This document shows, piece after piece, positions 10,851-22,680 of a DNA stretch of 64,000 bases. Position 1 is the first letter of the stretch. Every line of letters starts with the position of its first letter. A model generated the notes under the pieces. The model saw only the letters and a list, made by a program, of their open reading frames with translations. It made no database searches and was not told the origin of the DNA. The translations under genes were made by a program, and so were the position numbers. This DNA is from Trifolium pratense (Eukaryota > Streptophyta > Magnoliopsida > Fabales > Fabaceae), in contig NC_060060.1 of the NCBI RefSeq assembly GCF_020283565.1, positions 73,455,257 to 73,519,256 on the forward strand, written 5' to 3'.

Positions 10851-13800
10851 ATGCAATCTGTATCACTCAAGCTGGCCAAGAGGCTCTCCAATTCTTCCAA
10901 TCCTAATTGGAGAATTTCATCAAACCTCATCGCCCACACATCAACCACATCTTCCTCCCCTTCTCCACCGTCACCTCCGATCTCCGCCGCCACTAACGGC
11001 ACCGCCTCCACTCTTAACAACCTCCTCACCGCTCCGTGGTCCGCTTCTCAAACCCGCGGATTGACTTTCTCTGGATCTGATGTAAGTATAAATCATTTCT
11101 CTGATTCCGATTTTTCCGTTTCCATTGCTTAGATCTTTTCGATTTTGTAATTGTTACACTGTGATTGCATGCTTCGATTGTAATTTGAGAATTGAGACTG
11201 TTCTATTTGTGTTGCAGGTTAGAGTTGGAAATCTCATTGAAAATCGAGGTAGTTTGCCTTTTTGATTATTCTGTTTTGCTGCAGTGACATGATTTGCTAT
11301 AATTTTAGTTGCTGATAGTTTCAATTTGGATTTGTGTTGTTGTGGATGTTGATTCAATTTATATGATTGGTTCCAGGGCGCGCTTACGAGGTGATTACTA
11401 AGTGCTTGATAAATTGAATGTGTGAAATGATTTTTCAATTCAAGCTTATTGTCTTAATTCATCTAACTTTGTGTTTGGTTATCTAAATTGTATTAGGTTA
11501 TTAAATTATACAACTCTCATGAAGGAACAGGAAAAGCTGCTATCAAGGTTTACTCTCTTTTCCCCCTATTCTTATATACCCGGTTGAATGGTAGTGCTTA
11601 GTAGATATCAAATATTATTACGGTTGCATCCTGTGTTTCTTCATCTATTAATTATAGTGATAGTGATGGGTTTTTATGTCTGATTAGTACTTCAAGTGGA
11701 AATGTTTCTGTTGTAGCCTTGTAGGTGCATGTGTATATCTTCAGCGGCCTTTATTAATAAGTAAAAGAGAATTAGTAGGGTAAAGAATATGTAGTGTGTA
11801 TTTGGATGAGCTTTGTCGAGTGTGTATTTGGTTATGAAATTGATTTTAACTTTTAACTGAAGGAGAAGCTTTTTAGCAATATGTTTAGGCAAAAACATAT
11901 TGGGAATTTTCTGGACCCTTCTTCAGTGCTGTCAAATATCTGCCATGGCGGATATCGCTGGCTGTTTTTTGGCTTTCCATCATGCCTAATTTTGTGAAGG
12001 ATGGCGGCGCCACTGTGCCATACTCAGCTATGGCAGCACCACTGTGCCATACTCAGCTATGGCAGCACCACATGCCGGCCGGTGTGATGGAGTTTTGGCT
12101 CTCTGCCATGGTTTGCCATTGACAACACTACCCTTTTTAATATGCAACATGGTGCTTAACTCACAATATGGTGTCCGTGTACCTTGATATTGTACTTCAT
12201 CTACCCCTCTTGCTTTTGCGGGGGAACTTTTTATAAGTAATTGTAGAGCTTCTTTTCTTCCCATTTATGAGAAACACGGTGAAGCAAATGAATAGAACAT
12301 TTGAGTGCTTAATGTTGTATGGAAAGATTAATAACACTTTTCTTGGATAATACCAACAAGTTAACTCGGACGTTTTCATATTGATCTATTTGTAAGGTTA
12401 CTGGCTCAACAATTTTATTGGGATGTATCTATTAAGCTGTTCACCCTACTTGGTTGGCATTGAGATAACACAAACAATATAAAACAAATTCTCACTGAAG
12501 CAGATTCATTGAGCGCCTCAAAACGTTATATTGTATGCTTTGGTTAAGTAATTATCCATTTTAATGACCTACACTATGTTTTGGAGCTGAATGTTATTCG
12601 TTCTATATTTGGTTCCGGTAATGATAAATGCTCAACTCTTGTTTATTTGTGTTAAACAATGACTCGCAGGTTCCACCTCACAACGTAGCTAGTTATGCCA
12701 CAGTTGCTACTACCACAGGGGATGACATTAAAAGGTTAGTTTGTAAAACTGGTTGTGCTTTTTTGCTGCGTCACTATCGCATTGATGAGTTTGATTATTG
12801 TATTGATTCTGTTAGCATTCTTTAGGGACTATGTTAACTATAATTTTGAAAGTCTGATTTGTACATGCTCTCATTTCTGTCATTTTTATTATAGATAGAG
12901 AAATATGATTAGATAGGAAGGGGAAAATATAAGAGAGGATGTTAGAGATGCTGAAGTGGGCCTTGATGTGAATGATAATAAGCCCAAAGTGTGGAGGTTT
13001 TATAGGAGGAAGCATAAAAGATGCTGAGGTGGCAGCTATGTGATGGATACAATCAGAGTTAGTTACTATATAAGGGGAGTAGGGGAGTTAGTTACTATAT
13101 AAGGGGATTAGGGTCAGGTCTTTACGGAGGAAAAAAGAATTAAGATCACACTTTGTGATAGGGAAGCCGTTAGAGCTTTTTAGGGTTGACAGCCGTCGCT
13201 ATCAACACATTCTATTTTCCTTTGCTTGTATTCGTTCTTTTCACAGTAATACAAACCTCTTTATCGTTTATTATAATTTTATTCACACAAAACCCATCAA
13301 TTGGTCCGACCTACCGGATTTGAAGTGAAATACAAACCGGGCTTAGAGAACAAGGCAGCTGATGCCTTATCCAGATGCCATGGTGATGAGGAATTGAATG
13401 CACTGGTGTCTTATCCCACGTGGTTAGATGGAGAAAAACTATTGCAAGAAGTCAGAACAGATCCTCAATTACAAAAAATTGCAGAAACTGTATTGGCAAA
13501 TCCAGGAGAGAAGTCAGGCTATAGTGTTCAACAAGGAGTATTATTTTATCATGGGCGTTTGGTGTTATCTGCTAACTCTCCTTCCATTCCTTTGTTGCTG
13601 AAGGAATTTCATGAAACACCAATGGGAGGACATTCCGGGTTTTTAAGGACTTATAGGAGGCTGGCAACAAATATTTACTGGCCTGGTATGCAGAGAAGGA
13701 TCAGAGATTTTGTTAGAGCATGTGACATTTGCCAAAGACAAAAATATGCAGCTACGTCACCAGGTGGTCTCCTTCAACCTTTGCCTATTCCTAATGCCAT

Positions 13801-16800
13801 TTGGGAGGATCTCTCTTTGGATTTTATTACTGGTTTGCCCAAATCTAAAGGCTTTGAAGCTATATTGGTGGTAGTTGATAGACTATCCAAGTATAGTCAT
13901 TTCTTGTTATTAAAACATCCTTATACTGCAAAATCTGTGGCTGAACTGTTTGTGAAAGAAATTGTCAGGTTGCATGGTGTTCCTTTGTCTATCATTAGTG
14001 ATAGGGATCCTTTATTTGTCAGTCACTTTTGGATGGAGCTTTTCAAATTACAGGGAACCCAGTTGAAAATGAGTTCAGCTTATCACCCAGAGACAGATGG
14101 ACAAACTGAGGTCACTAACAGAGGGTTGGAGAGTTATTTGCGCTGTTTTGCCTCTGAACAGCCCAAAACATGGTCGCACTGGATCTCGTGGGCAGAATTT
14201 TGGTACAATTCCTCTTACCATATTTCCATTGGCAAAACTCCTTTTGAAGTGGTGTATGGCAGGACACCACCTACTATCATGCGTTTTCTGAGTAATGAAA
14301 CTAAGGTTGCAGCAGTAGCTTTAGAACTTAGTGAAAGGGATGAAGCTTTAAATCAATTGAAAGCTCATTTGTTGAGGGCACAACAACAGATGAAGAAGTA
14401 TGCAGACAAGAAGAGAAGAGAGGTTAAGTTTAACATAGGAGATTGGGTTTTTTTGAAGCTAAGACCTCATAGACAAGTGTCTGTGGCAAGAAGAATTAAT
14501 CCTAAGTTGGCTGCCAGGTTTTATGGGCCTTTTCAAATCATTGCTAAGATGGGAGAAGTTGCTTACAAGTTACAATTACCTGCACAATCTCGTATACATC
14601 CAGTTTTCCATGTCTCCCTACTTAAAAAGGCCATTGGAGATTATTCTGTGCAGGGAGAACTCCCACAGGAGTTAGAAATTGGTCCTGATGATGATAATTA
14701 TCCTGAAAAGGTTATTGGTGCTAGGACTATCACACGTGGGGGAGTATCTGTGTCTCAGAGTCTTATTAAATGGAAACACAAATCCAATGATGATGTTACT
14801 TGGGAGGACGACGTGTTTCTCAAAGGACAGTTCCCTGATTTCAGTCTTGAGGACAAGACTTTTATTGAGGAGGAGGGAATTGTTAGAGATGCTGAAGTGG
14901 GCCTTGATGTGAATGATAATAAGCCCAAAGTGTGGAGGTTTTATAGGAGGAAGCATAAAAGATGCTGAGGTGGCAGCTATGTGATGGATACAATCAGAGT
15001 TAGTTACTATATAAGGGGAGTAGGGGAGTTAGTTACTATATAAGGGGATTAGGGTCAGGTCTTTACGGAGGAAAAAAGAATTAAGATCACACTTTGTGAT
15101 AGGGAAGCCGTTAGAGCTTTTTAGGGTTGACAGCCGTCGCTATCAACACATTCTATTTTCCGTTGCTTGTATTCGTTCTTTTCACAGTAATACAAACCTC
15201 TTTATCGTTTATTATAATTTTATTCACACAAAACCCATCAGAGGATAAGTCATCCTCCAAAATAAACGTAAAACCTCTACAATAATAAGAGTAATGATGT
15301 AAAAACTCATTGTAAACCTCAACATAAAACAACCCAAGGAGAAAGCGCAAAATGGAGCCACCACAACTGTCAACTGCCCCAAAATTTTCCTAAGGAACCC
15401 CCTCCACAATGTACCTGCAATGAAAGTGATAGACTAATACTAAAATAAACACCACATAATACTCCCTTTCCTTGATGCCCGCCATTATTGACTATTGTTT
15501 TTAATCCTTGAAGTTCCTTTACCACCGTAAATAAACCACTTTCACCTCCTTACCCAACATATTAACCAACTTTATCCCCATTGAATTAAGAAGTGATTGT
15601 GGATCTGCAAATAGCTTGCATTGCCTAAAAGGCGTAATGTAAATATAAATAACTTCCTCCAATTTGATGCCTTTCACTTTATCCAAAATGTTTGGGCTAT
15701 TCAACATTTAAGCACTCCCTTTCGAATCCAGCATTAATAGAATGACCACCTAGAAGACTAAATTTTCCTTATGGCTGGTATTTTCCACCTAGAGAGTATT
15801 GTTAGCCTCAAGACTTGTTGAGAAGAAGCTTCTTTGTACTTGCTAAGTTTCCATCACAATCATGAAACTATCCGTGATCTTTTTGCTGATTAAAAGTTCC
15901 AGATGATTTTCGTCACTTTGATCATTCCGTTGATAACCCACAACCTTCAACTCATCCAAAAGAAGACCTCCAACATCTTCATAAAATACAAGTCATCCTC
16001 ATCACATGATAAATAGATAAATCCATTTATCTCAATGCTGCAAAAGTAAAATCTTCGATTCTTCGCTAACTAGTCCTTTACAACTCTGCAATAGCGTTTA
16101 AACTTGAATTAGGTGTCACTGTTAACAATATTATTTAACTGCACTCCTGTCTTTGAGTAGAGAAAAGTCTAGATATGGCCGCAAGAAGAAAATGCTTTTG
16201 ATTGATCTCTTTGAGAATTGTAATAATTTTCAGCATTGTCCCTGTGATCAGAAGTTGTTGGAATTGTTGGAACACCAAAATATAACAATTTTACATATGC
16301 TGATGTACATATCCATAAGTTCACTTGCCAACTGAACTATGAAGCTGAAATTTTAATTGTTGTACTCATGCTGGCTAGATATTGTGGTAGTTTTTCTCTT
16401 AAGTGACAGGGGAGACATGATGGGTTGGCTTTTCTGAGTTAAATTGTGTTCTGGGTCAATTTAAAGTTTATAGCATAGAGGTTTGCTTACAGCATAGGGT
16501 ATAGTGCTTTACTGAATTGCTTATTCATTATTTTTTTAATGTTATGTATTATAGAGGTTTATTTAAGGTGGTAACAGAAGGAGGATTTGATGCCATTATT
16601 TCAGTGAACTCTTGTGCCCATGTTGATGAATTCCTTGATTTTATGTACTACCATGGTTAATAATATGTAGCTTGGTGTTGCAATAGAAGTTGTATTACCT
16701 TCTTATTTCTGGGCCTAGGCAATAGCGTGTCTTCAGCCTAATTTTAGCATATAGACTGTCGTGAACTTGTGATACAACCATCCAATACAAGTCAATTATG

Positions 16801-17408
16801 TGTTTTAGATCAGATGTCCTACTAATTAAATTTGATAATAAACCTGTTTCAGTCCTTCCATAGCATATAAGATTTGACGTATGGAGGTATGCATAATTAT
16901 AGATGCTTTACATTTTTGTGCTTATCTTAATATTTGGTTTTGTTTATACAACACTAAAAGGGGAACCAGGTTGGTCTTAATTCTTGAATTTGTTTGGCAA
17001 TAAGGGAAACATTGAGACACTTGTGAAATTCCATGAGTTTCCTTTTTGATCAGATCTTGCATTTAGTAGATGTGGTTTGGATGTTTGGTTAGTTCCCATT
17101 TATCCTTAACATTTGTTGTCATTTATAGGATGGAGCGAAACAGCGGATTGAGGAATCAAGGCCCAAAGACAAAGAGAGAGCAACTCCTAAAAGTTACTGC
17201 AGCTGTTCCTCTTCTTTTAATATACCCGAACGCCTATTCATTGCTCGCGGCAAATTTCTTCGTATTCTGGCACATAAATGCAGGGATCGAAGAGATTGTG
17301 GCAGATTACGTTCACCATGAAATGACCAGGGAATTTGTCTTGATTTCTCTCAGGTTGTTCCTGATAATAGCAATTAAGGACGTTTTCTTAAATTTTGTCT
17401 TTGTGTGA
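10851..17408 (+). CDS. SDH4: Succinate dehydrogenase subunit 4 with EF-P-like N-terminus (chimera)
   Basis: Predicted 223-aa membrane-anchor subunit of mitochondrial complex II. Exons: 10851-11081, 11218-11248, 11377-11390 (14 nt), 11497-11547, 12670-12734 and 17129-17408; all introns are GT..AG and phases join without a break. Residues 1-77 are Ser/Thr/Arg-rich and look like a mitochondrial presequence. Residues 78-109 (VRVGNLIENRGRAYEVIK...) match the N-terminal domain of EF-P family proteins, not SDH4. Residues 110-131 (exon 5) are unassigned. Residues 132-223 are SDH4-like, with HINAGIEEIVADYVHHEMTR (179-198) carrying conserved quinone/heme-pocket residues, and hydrophobic segments near 151-178 and 199-223. 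No further EF-P exons are seen in the introns or up to 18.6 kb. The gene may be functional with a presequence recruited from an EF-P gene, or two neighbouring genes may share an open frame by chance. The SDH4 call for exon 6 is strong; the joint transcript is an inference. Confidence 0.72.
11924..12130. mobile_element. hAT-type MITE in intron 4
   Basis: Ends CAGTGCTGTCAA and, inverted, TAGTGTTGTCAA, flanked by the 8-mers CCCTTCTT (11916-11923) and CCCTTTTT (12131-12138), a 7/8 match that fits an hAT TSD. Inside is a perfect tandem duplication of about 30 bp (CACTGTGCCATACTCAGCTA plus ATGGCAGCAC, near 12009-12068). Confidence 0.8.
12940..13299 (+). repeat. 5' LTR of the Gypsy element
   Basis: 360-bp LTR with TG..CA ends, near identical to 14881-15240. 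It holds two tandem copies of a TATA-bearing block (TAGTTACTATATAAGGGG), with TATATAA at 13067-13073 and 13096-13102. Confidence 0.93.
13061..13108 (+). promoter_or_regulatory. Duplicated TATA boxes in the Gypsy LTR
   Basis: Two TATATAAGGGG motifs 29 bp apart lie within an imperfect direct repeat. The same duplication occurs in the 3' LTR (about 15002-15049). Position near the middle of the LTR fits the U3 promoter; start-site choice is unknown. Confidence 0.5.
13301..14968 (+). CDS. Gypsy integrase with chromodomain (polyprotein remnant)
   Basis: A 555-codon open frame without a real ATG start (it begins at TTG at the deletion junction). Residues 1-25 are the end of RNase H (NKAADALSR). An integrase zinc finger of H2C2 type follows at H104, H111, C141 and C144. 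The catalytic core has D174 (LDFITG), D234 (SDRDP) and E270 (TDGQTE). After the GPF-type C-terminal region, a chromodomain-like segment lies at about 475-530 (WKHKSNDDVTWED), the mark of chromoviruses. The last 29 codons run into the 3' LTR. The frame has no stops, consistent with recent insertion, but the element lacks reverse transcriptase and cannot be autonomous. Confidence 0.93.
   Translation: MVRPTGFEVKYKPGLENKAADALSRCHGDEELNALVSYPTWLDGEKLLQEVRTDPQLQKIAETVLANPGEKSGYSVQQGVLFYHGRLVLSANSPSIPLLLKEFHETPMGGHSGFLRTYRRLATNIYWPGMQRRIRDFVRACDICQRQKYAATSPGGLLQPLPIPNAIWEDLSLDFITGLPKSKGFEAILVVVDRLSKYSHFLLLKHPYTAKSVAELFVKEIVRLHGVPLSIISDRDPLFVSHFWMELFKLQGTQLKMSSAYHPETDGQTEVTNRGLESYLRCFASEQPKTWSHWISWAEFWYNSSYHISIGKTPFEVVYGRTPPTIMRFLSNETKVAAVALELSERDEALNQLKAHLLRAQQQMKKYADKKRREVKFNIGDWVFLKLRPHRQVSVARRINPKLAARFYGPFQIIAKMGEVAYKLQLPAQSRIHPVFHVSLLKKAIGDYSVQGELPQELEIGPDDDNYPEKVIGARTITRGGVSVSQSLIKWKHKSNDDVTWEDDVFLKGQFPDFSLEDKTFIEEEGIVRDAEVGLDVNDNKPKVWRFYRRKHKRC
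14881..15240 (+). repeat. 3' LTR of the Gypsy element
   Basis: 360-bp direct copy of the 5' LTR. It is followed by GAGGA, the right copy of the target duplication. Confidence 0.93.
15246..16060 (-). other. Decayed coding-like sequence in SDH4 intron 5
   Basis: Minus-strand frames give protein-like blocks (LVNMLGKEVKVVYLRW near 15519-15570; LLLDELKVVGYQRNDQSDEN near 15920-15980) broken by stops and frame changes. I do not recognise the family. It is probably a gene or transposon remnant in the intron. Confidence 0.25.
16061..17128 (+). other. Remaining intron 5 of the SDH4 gene
   Basis: AT-rich intronic sequence ending in a pyrimidine-containing acceptor (CATTTATAG at 17120-17128). Short ORFs here have no recognisable content. 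Confidence 0.5.
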
Positions 17409-18676
17409 TTGGATAGAGCTTAGGTGGTGCTGACATTGCCTTACAATAAGAGCTCCTTGAGGAGCAAACTTGAGAAACCTGTTGAATAGTTTGTCCTTCT
17501 CAAACTTCGAGGCGGGGCAACATGATAACTTCATAATTTATCAAGTTAATGGATGCATTATATTTTGCATGACAGATGCTGTTGCTAATTATGATTTATA
17601 CAATAATAATTGTTGTGGTTGATAATAAAGAGTTAAAGACATGCATTGTTTTTTTTTTTGGAAGCAAATATGGTGAAAAAAAGTAGTTTTTATATTTATT
17701 TATTTTGTGCTAGGGGTTTTTTTCTCTCCCTTTTTTCCTTTGGACAATCTGGTGTACACGGTTACAAATTTAAATTATTATTTGATAATTTTGTTTTACT
17801 CTATTATTGAATAATAATACTGTGTTGAACAACTTAGATTTTGGTTTTGATTTTTGGATGTGAGGTCTCCATGAAGTTTCATTTAGAATAGAGAAGGGTG
17901 GGAGGAAAGTGTGAGTGAGAGGAAAGTCGGGTCAACTTCTATGGAGTATTCTTTTTGAGTCCTTGATTTTGAGCTTATGAAGTTATTTTATTTTCTAATG
18001 TTTGCATTACAATACACGTTTAGAGATTTTATGGTTGAAGGTTTATATACTTTTTTTTTTAGGGAGAAAGTTTATATGCTTTTATATTTCGGTGATGTGA
18101 AAGCTTTTATTTTCAATAATTATGTAGTCTCATATTCTAATAATAGTTATATGAGCTATTTATCAATTATTATTACTAGACTTGGATTGTTAGGTGGTCA
18201 AACTAAGTGAGCTATTTATCATTACAGCACTAGACTGTAAAATGATTTCTTATTTCTTATGAGTATGGGTGGATGTCAAAGTTGGTTTAATAGGAGATAA
18301 TGGAAATTTTAGTGGATTTAACACAAAATAAACAATTATGTGGTCTTCAGTACACTAGGGCAAAAAATGCTACACGTTCTTTTTCAAGAGGGAGCATCAA
18401 TTTTCTAGGAATCAATTTTCTAAATTTTTCACCAATCGGAGCTTGCCAAACTGAAAAACAAGTTATTTCTCAAGCAACGTTTCATCAACTTAAAATATAA
18501 ATGTGAGAAATTTTGCAAGACCAATTTTATGATATATGAAATGAATTATAGGATGAGATTTGAGTTCATGTGGAGTTTAATATTGAAGTAAAATTGAATG
18601 AGTTGTTTTAAAGTGACGTGAGACCCACCTAAATTACTTTGTGTTGAACTTACCAATTGTTGAAGAATTATGAATA
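17409..18676. other. SDH4 3' UTR and intergenic sequence
   Basis: Directly after the TGA stop comes a likely 3' UTR; an AATAAA-type signal lies near 17623. The rest is AT-rich with poly-T runs (about 17648-17660 and 18050-18060). I looked here for EF-P exons and saw none. Confidence 0.45.
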
Positions 18677-19439
18677 CTAGACAGCACGGGTTCGGCGGAG
18701 CACCATTTATATATCAATCATGGATGTTATGAGCTAAGGAAATTAGTCACAAGCATATATATAACAATCATGGATGCTTTGAGCCAATGAAGTTAGTCAT
18801 AAGCATATGGAAATTAAGCAATTTAATTGCAAGATCATTACCAAAATGGTCTAGTGGAAAGAAAACATAAGTGATCTCACCTTGCCATCACAAGCCAACT
18901 AATCTATGAATTTGGAGAATAAATCATCCTACTATGTCCATCAAAATAAACAACCGGACTATAAGGCGCAAAATACAATCATTAAGATGAAGCATTTCAA
19001 AAAGCATAAAATCCAAATTTGGTATAGATATTACAACACAAGATCAAAAACAAACAAAAGCTAGTAAGTCCCAAAGTTAAATAGTAGGAATATAGGGTAT
19101 CAAGATTAATAAGACTTTCGTAAAAAAAAAAATATTTAATGATGGTAAGAATTTAACCAATATAAAAACTTAAGAAAGCTAACACAATTTCATTAGATGG
19201 AACATGTGAATATAAGTTTTATATCCAAAGAAATTCGTCCATGTGTAATGAGTCTATTCATAGTTGTATCCAAATAAAAACAAAACACCAACTTATATTT
19301 AAATTTTACAGTTAATATTAAGGTTTGATACAACTCTCAAAAAACATAAACATTAAGAGGTACAAATTGCAAGTACAAATAAGACACGGAAATAGCAAGA
19401 CACGACCAAGCACACTTATTAGGAACAAAGGAAAGATGC

Positions 19440-19860
19440 TCATGAACAGTTACTTAGCACCCTCAATCTTCACACATGGAAGTTTCTTGTAGTATGGAAG
19501 GAAAACGGCTAAAATTGAAACTGGTTAATAATATCCTCATCGTCGGTTACTTTTTTCACGGTATAACCACGTCAATTACGGTACAACTTGGCATAAGTAA
19601 CTTCAACTTTAAGAAGCATCCGCTTGTCGACAAACACCTCGAGCTCCAGTGGGTAGGAATTCAGAGCCGGGTTCTTATAGGAATAAACAACCAAAAAGGG
19701 TATCATCATAAAAGAATACATATAACTGATTTGTAACATCTAAAAGAGACAAAGAAAAATAAAGTTATATTGTTCATAGCATCAAGCAAATCCTGGGCAG
19801 TCCTCCCCAAAAATTGAGAAACAACACGATCAAACATGATAAAAGTTATTGATCCTGTAT
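19440..19860 (-). pseudogene. Replication protein A large-subunit-like fragment
   Basis: Minus-strand blocks read TFIMFDRVVSQFLGRTAQDL (about 19860-19795) and, further on, LEVFVDKRMLLKVEVTYAKL followed by YTVKKVTDDEDIINQF (about 19660-19500). These resemble the C-terminal OB-fold of plant RPA1-like proteins. A TGA-type stop lies between the two halves of the second block, and no N-terminal DNA-binding domains are present, so this is a fragment. It lies directly downstream of the XRN exons in the same orientation. Confidence 0.5.
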
Positions 19861-19928
19861 ATACAATAATTCAGAGACTCGAGAAAATTTTATATGTAAT
19901 TATTTTACTATGCTGATAGTACACAAAC

Positions 19929-20518
<590 letters not shown>

Positions 20519-21142
20519 GCAGCCTATCATACCAGAGAAAAAAAGTCAAAAAGGGTGAATCAAACTTACACTTCTTTCCAAATATTTCAACAGTTTCCCG
20601 GAGATTAAAGTTGAAAGCATATCAGTAACATACATAAATCAGAGCATATAATCATGGATTTCATAAAATAGTGATTTGTTCTAATTCCTCTACACTACAA
20701 TGTTGTAGCACTACTATAGCTACTATTTAACAACACTTCGTACTAAATTGAGTACTGCCTAATAATAGCATATTGTTGAAACAACCTATCAATGTAACCA
20801 AACATCTATATAATTTAAAACCCAAAATTCAAAATTAAGCTGCGCAACCCTTTTTATAGTAACCTAAATTGACAATTAAAAAATGTTTCAGAAAAAATTT
20901 AAATCAGGTATGTATGTTATCACACTCACCTACATCCTGAGGCTGATAGGAGTAAAAACAGTAGAGCTACAAAACCACACTGATAGGAAATAAAAAAATA
21001 AAAATAGAACTGCAAAACTACATTATGCTGTGATTGAATTTGCAATCATTTTCATAAAATAGCTCGCGGCAGCATAATTAGGTTTATCAAATACACAAGT
21101 TACCTATTTACCAAATACTAACAAACAATAAAAAATACTCAC
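20519..21142. other. Spacer between XRN and hydrolase fragments
   Basis: AT-rich intron-like sequence with no recognisable exon. It probably joins introns of the two source genes. Confidence 0.35.
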
Positions 21143-21909
21143 ATTATGAAAACTCATTGATGTTTGAACTCTTTGTGCAGCCATAAGAGCAAGCAATCCT
21201 CCATCATCATGACCGATTAACACCACTGACGAAAATCCAATCTCAGAACAGAATGATAAAAGCAGGTCAATCTGAAGAAGAAAAGAGCACAAAAATCTAT
21301 CAAATATTTGATTTCAGATAAAATTTTGGTTGAATCATGAAAATAAGTTAGAAAAAACATTATATGAAAGTTAGAAGAGTGATAGCAATACACTCTTCCC
21401 ATTAGACTCTATAATTAGATGAAGATCATGTGGATTATCAAAAAAGTGTGTCAAATAGTGTGTTGCTGTCATTTTTCTAATAAGATGTGGGCATTGAAAA
21501 GAACACAGAAATGACAAAGGAAAAACAAAAAAAGGGCTACGGGGCTGAAATTTGAAAGCCAGAAGTTGACTGTAGTAAAAACAACATTTTGATCATAACC
21601 CACATAGATAACTGAACTTGACCATTGCCTTCAAGACTTGTTAAATCAAGAGTTCAAAACTTTGAAGAAGGAAATAATGCAACTTCTTTACATACATCTT
21701 GCACAATGATAATTTATAATTACCTGACTATCAAGCTTATAAGGATTAGGCAATTCCTTTGCTTCTCGGTCCTCCCGACACGGCCTTGAACTTAGTCCCC
21801 AACCAGGTCGATCAAAGGCAGCAACTGCGCAATTAATATCCCAAGCTAGAGACCCCAACACATGCATCCAGGAGAAAACTCCTCCACCAAAGCATATAAT
21901 AGTACCTCA
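21143..21909 (-). pseudogene. Alpha/beta hydrolase fragment, two exons
   Basis: Exon at about 21724-21909 encodes GGGVFSWMHVLGSLAW, then VAAFDRPGWGLSSRP and LPNPYKLDSQ. After a GT..AG intron, exon 21143-21271 (43 codons) encodes LLLSFCSEIGFSSVVLIGHD followed by DGGLLALMAAQRVQ. The order (oxyanion loop HG-like GGG, DRPGWG, nucleophile elbow GHDDGG) is that of plant alpha/beta hydrolases with Asp at the elbow. The N-terminus and the C-terminal acid and His are absent, so it cannot encode an active enzyme. Confidence 0.8.
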
Positions 21910-22429
21910 TCCTCAGTTTCTATCTGAATTCAAAAGATTCATCACATTAATAACCTCTCCTAAAATTACCTAAAAATCATATAGATTACACTTGGAACAA
22001 ACAATTTAGCCACCCTTGTAAGTGAAACCCAAAAAAGATTGAACCTTGAATCACACTTGCACCTCCAATCAATGCATCAATCCTAAATTAAACAGATTCA
22101 AACAATGAGTATTGCTACTTTCAAGTATCATGCCACACTTACACCTTATCAAGAACTCAATAATATAAACTGCAAAAATTCCAAACACCACAAGAGAAAA
22201 TAAAGCACCATTCAAATTGTGGAAAATCACTCAAATCATAAGGTTTATTAAAATTTGCATTTCACTTTCAACATTTCTAGATTCCTGTTGTGCCACTAAC
22301 ATGCACACCATAATAAAGTATTAAAAAAATTGTGCATTATGCAAATTCCAAAATGCTTCATCATAGACAATAATTCAACTATAGTTTGAGTTGAGTCTGA
22401 GAATAATACCCTTAACAACCAGTTGACAA

Positions 22430-22680
22430 TACATGCTTATTCCGTTGAGCATCTTCCATAAGCTGCAAACCATTTAGCAATGGTGGATGTAAAGCATCAA
22501 TTATAGAAAGAAGCTGATGAATTCCCTAAACAGTTACAAAGTTCAAATTAGAATCACGCTAATAGCAGAATAATCAAAACATAATATTGATCATATGGCT
22601 AACCCTAACCTGCTTCAGTTTCTGTGAAGTGGAGCGATTAGTTGCAGAAGTGAATAATGCGTCGATATCGTGAGGGAGGA
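22430..22680 (-). pseudogene. Two exons of an unrecognised gene, cut by Sirevirus C
   Basis: Exon 22610-22680 (LPHDIDALFTSATNRSTSQK, ending KQ at a GT donor) joins in phase to an exon at about 22430-22525 (GIHQLLSIIDALHPPLLNGL, then MEDAQRNKH). The first exon is interrupted at its 5' side by the Sirevirus LTR starting at 22681. I do not recognise the family. Confidence 0.5.

Larger units (their letters stand above)
12940..15240 (+). mobile_element. Ty3/Gypsy chromovirus, internally deleted, in SDH4 intron 5
   Basis: The LTRs 12940-13299 and 14881-15240 are both 360 bp, start TGTTAGAGATGC and end AACCCATCA, and look nearly identical (one mismatch noticed, T/G near 13223 and 15163). The flanks duplicate GAGGA (12935-12939 and 15241-15245). 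After the 5' LTR comes ATTGGTCCGACC as a possible primer site, and then the sequence jumps directly into the end of the RNase H region. Gag, protease and reverse transcriptase are therefore deleted, leaving only integrase plus chromodomain. The element lies in the sense direction of the host gene. Confidence 0.93.

Noticed and set aside
17129..17190. Alternative frame DGAKQRIEESRPKDKERAT at the start of SDH4 exon 6
   Set aside because: It does not lead into the SDH4 membrane part; the spliced phase from exon 5 fits the MERNSG frame, which stays open through to the stop. It could be a trace of an old frameshift but there is no proof.
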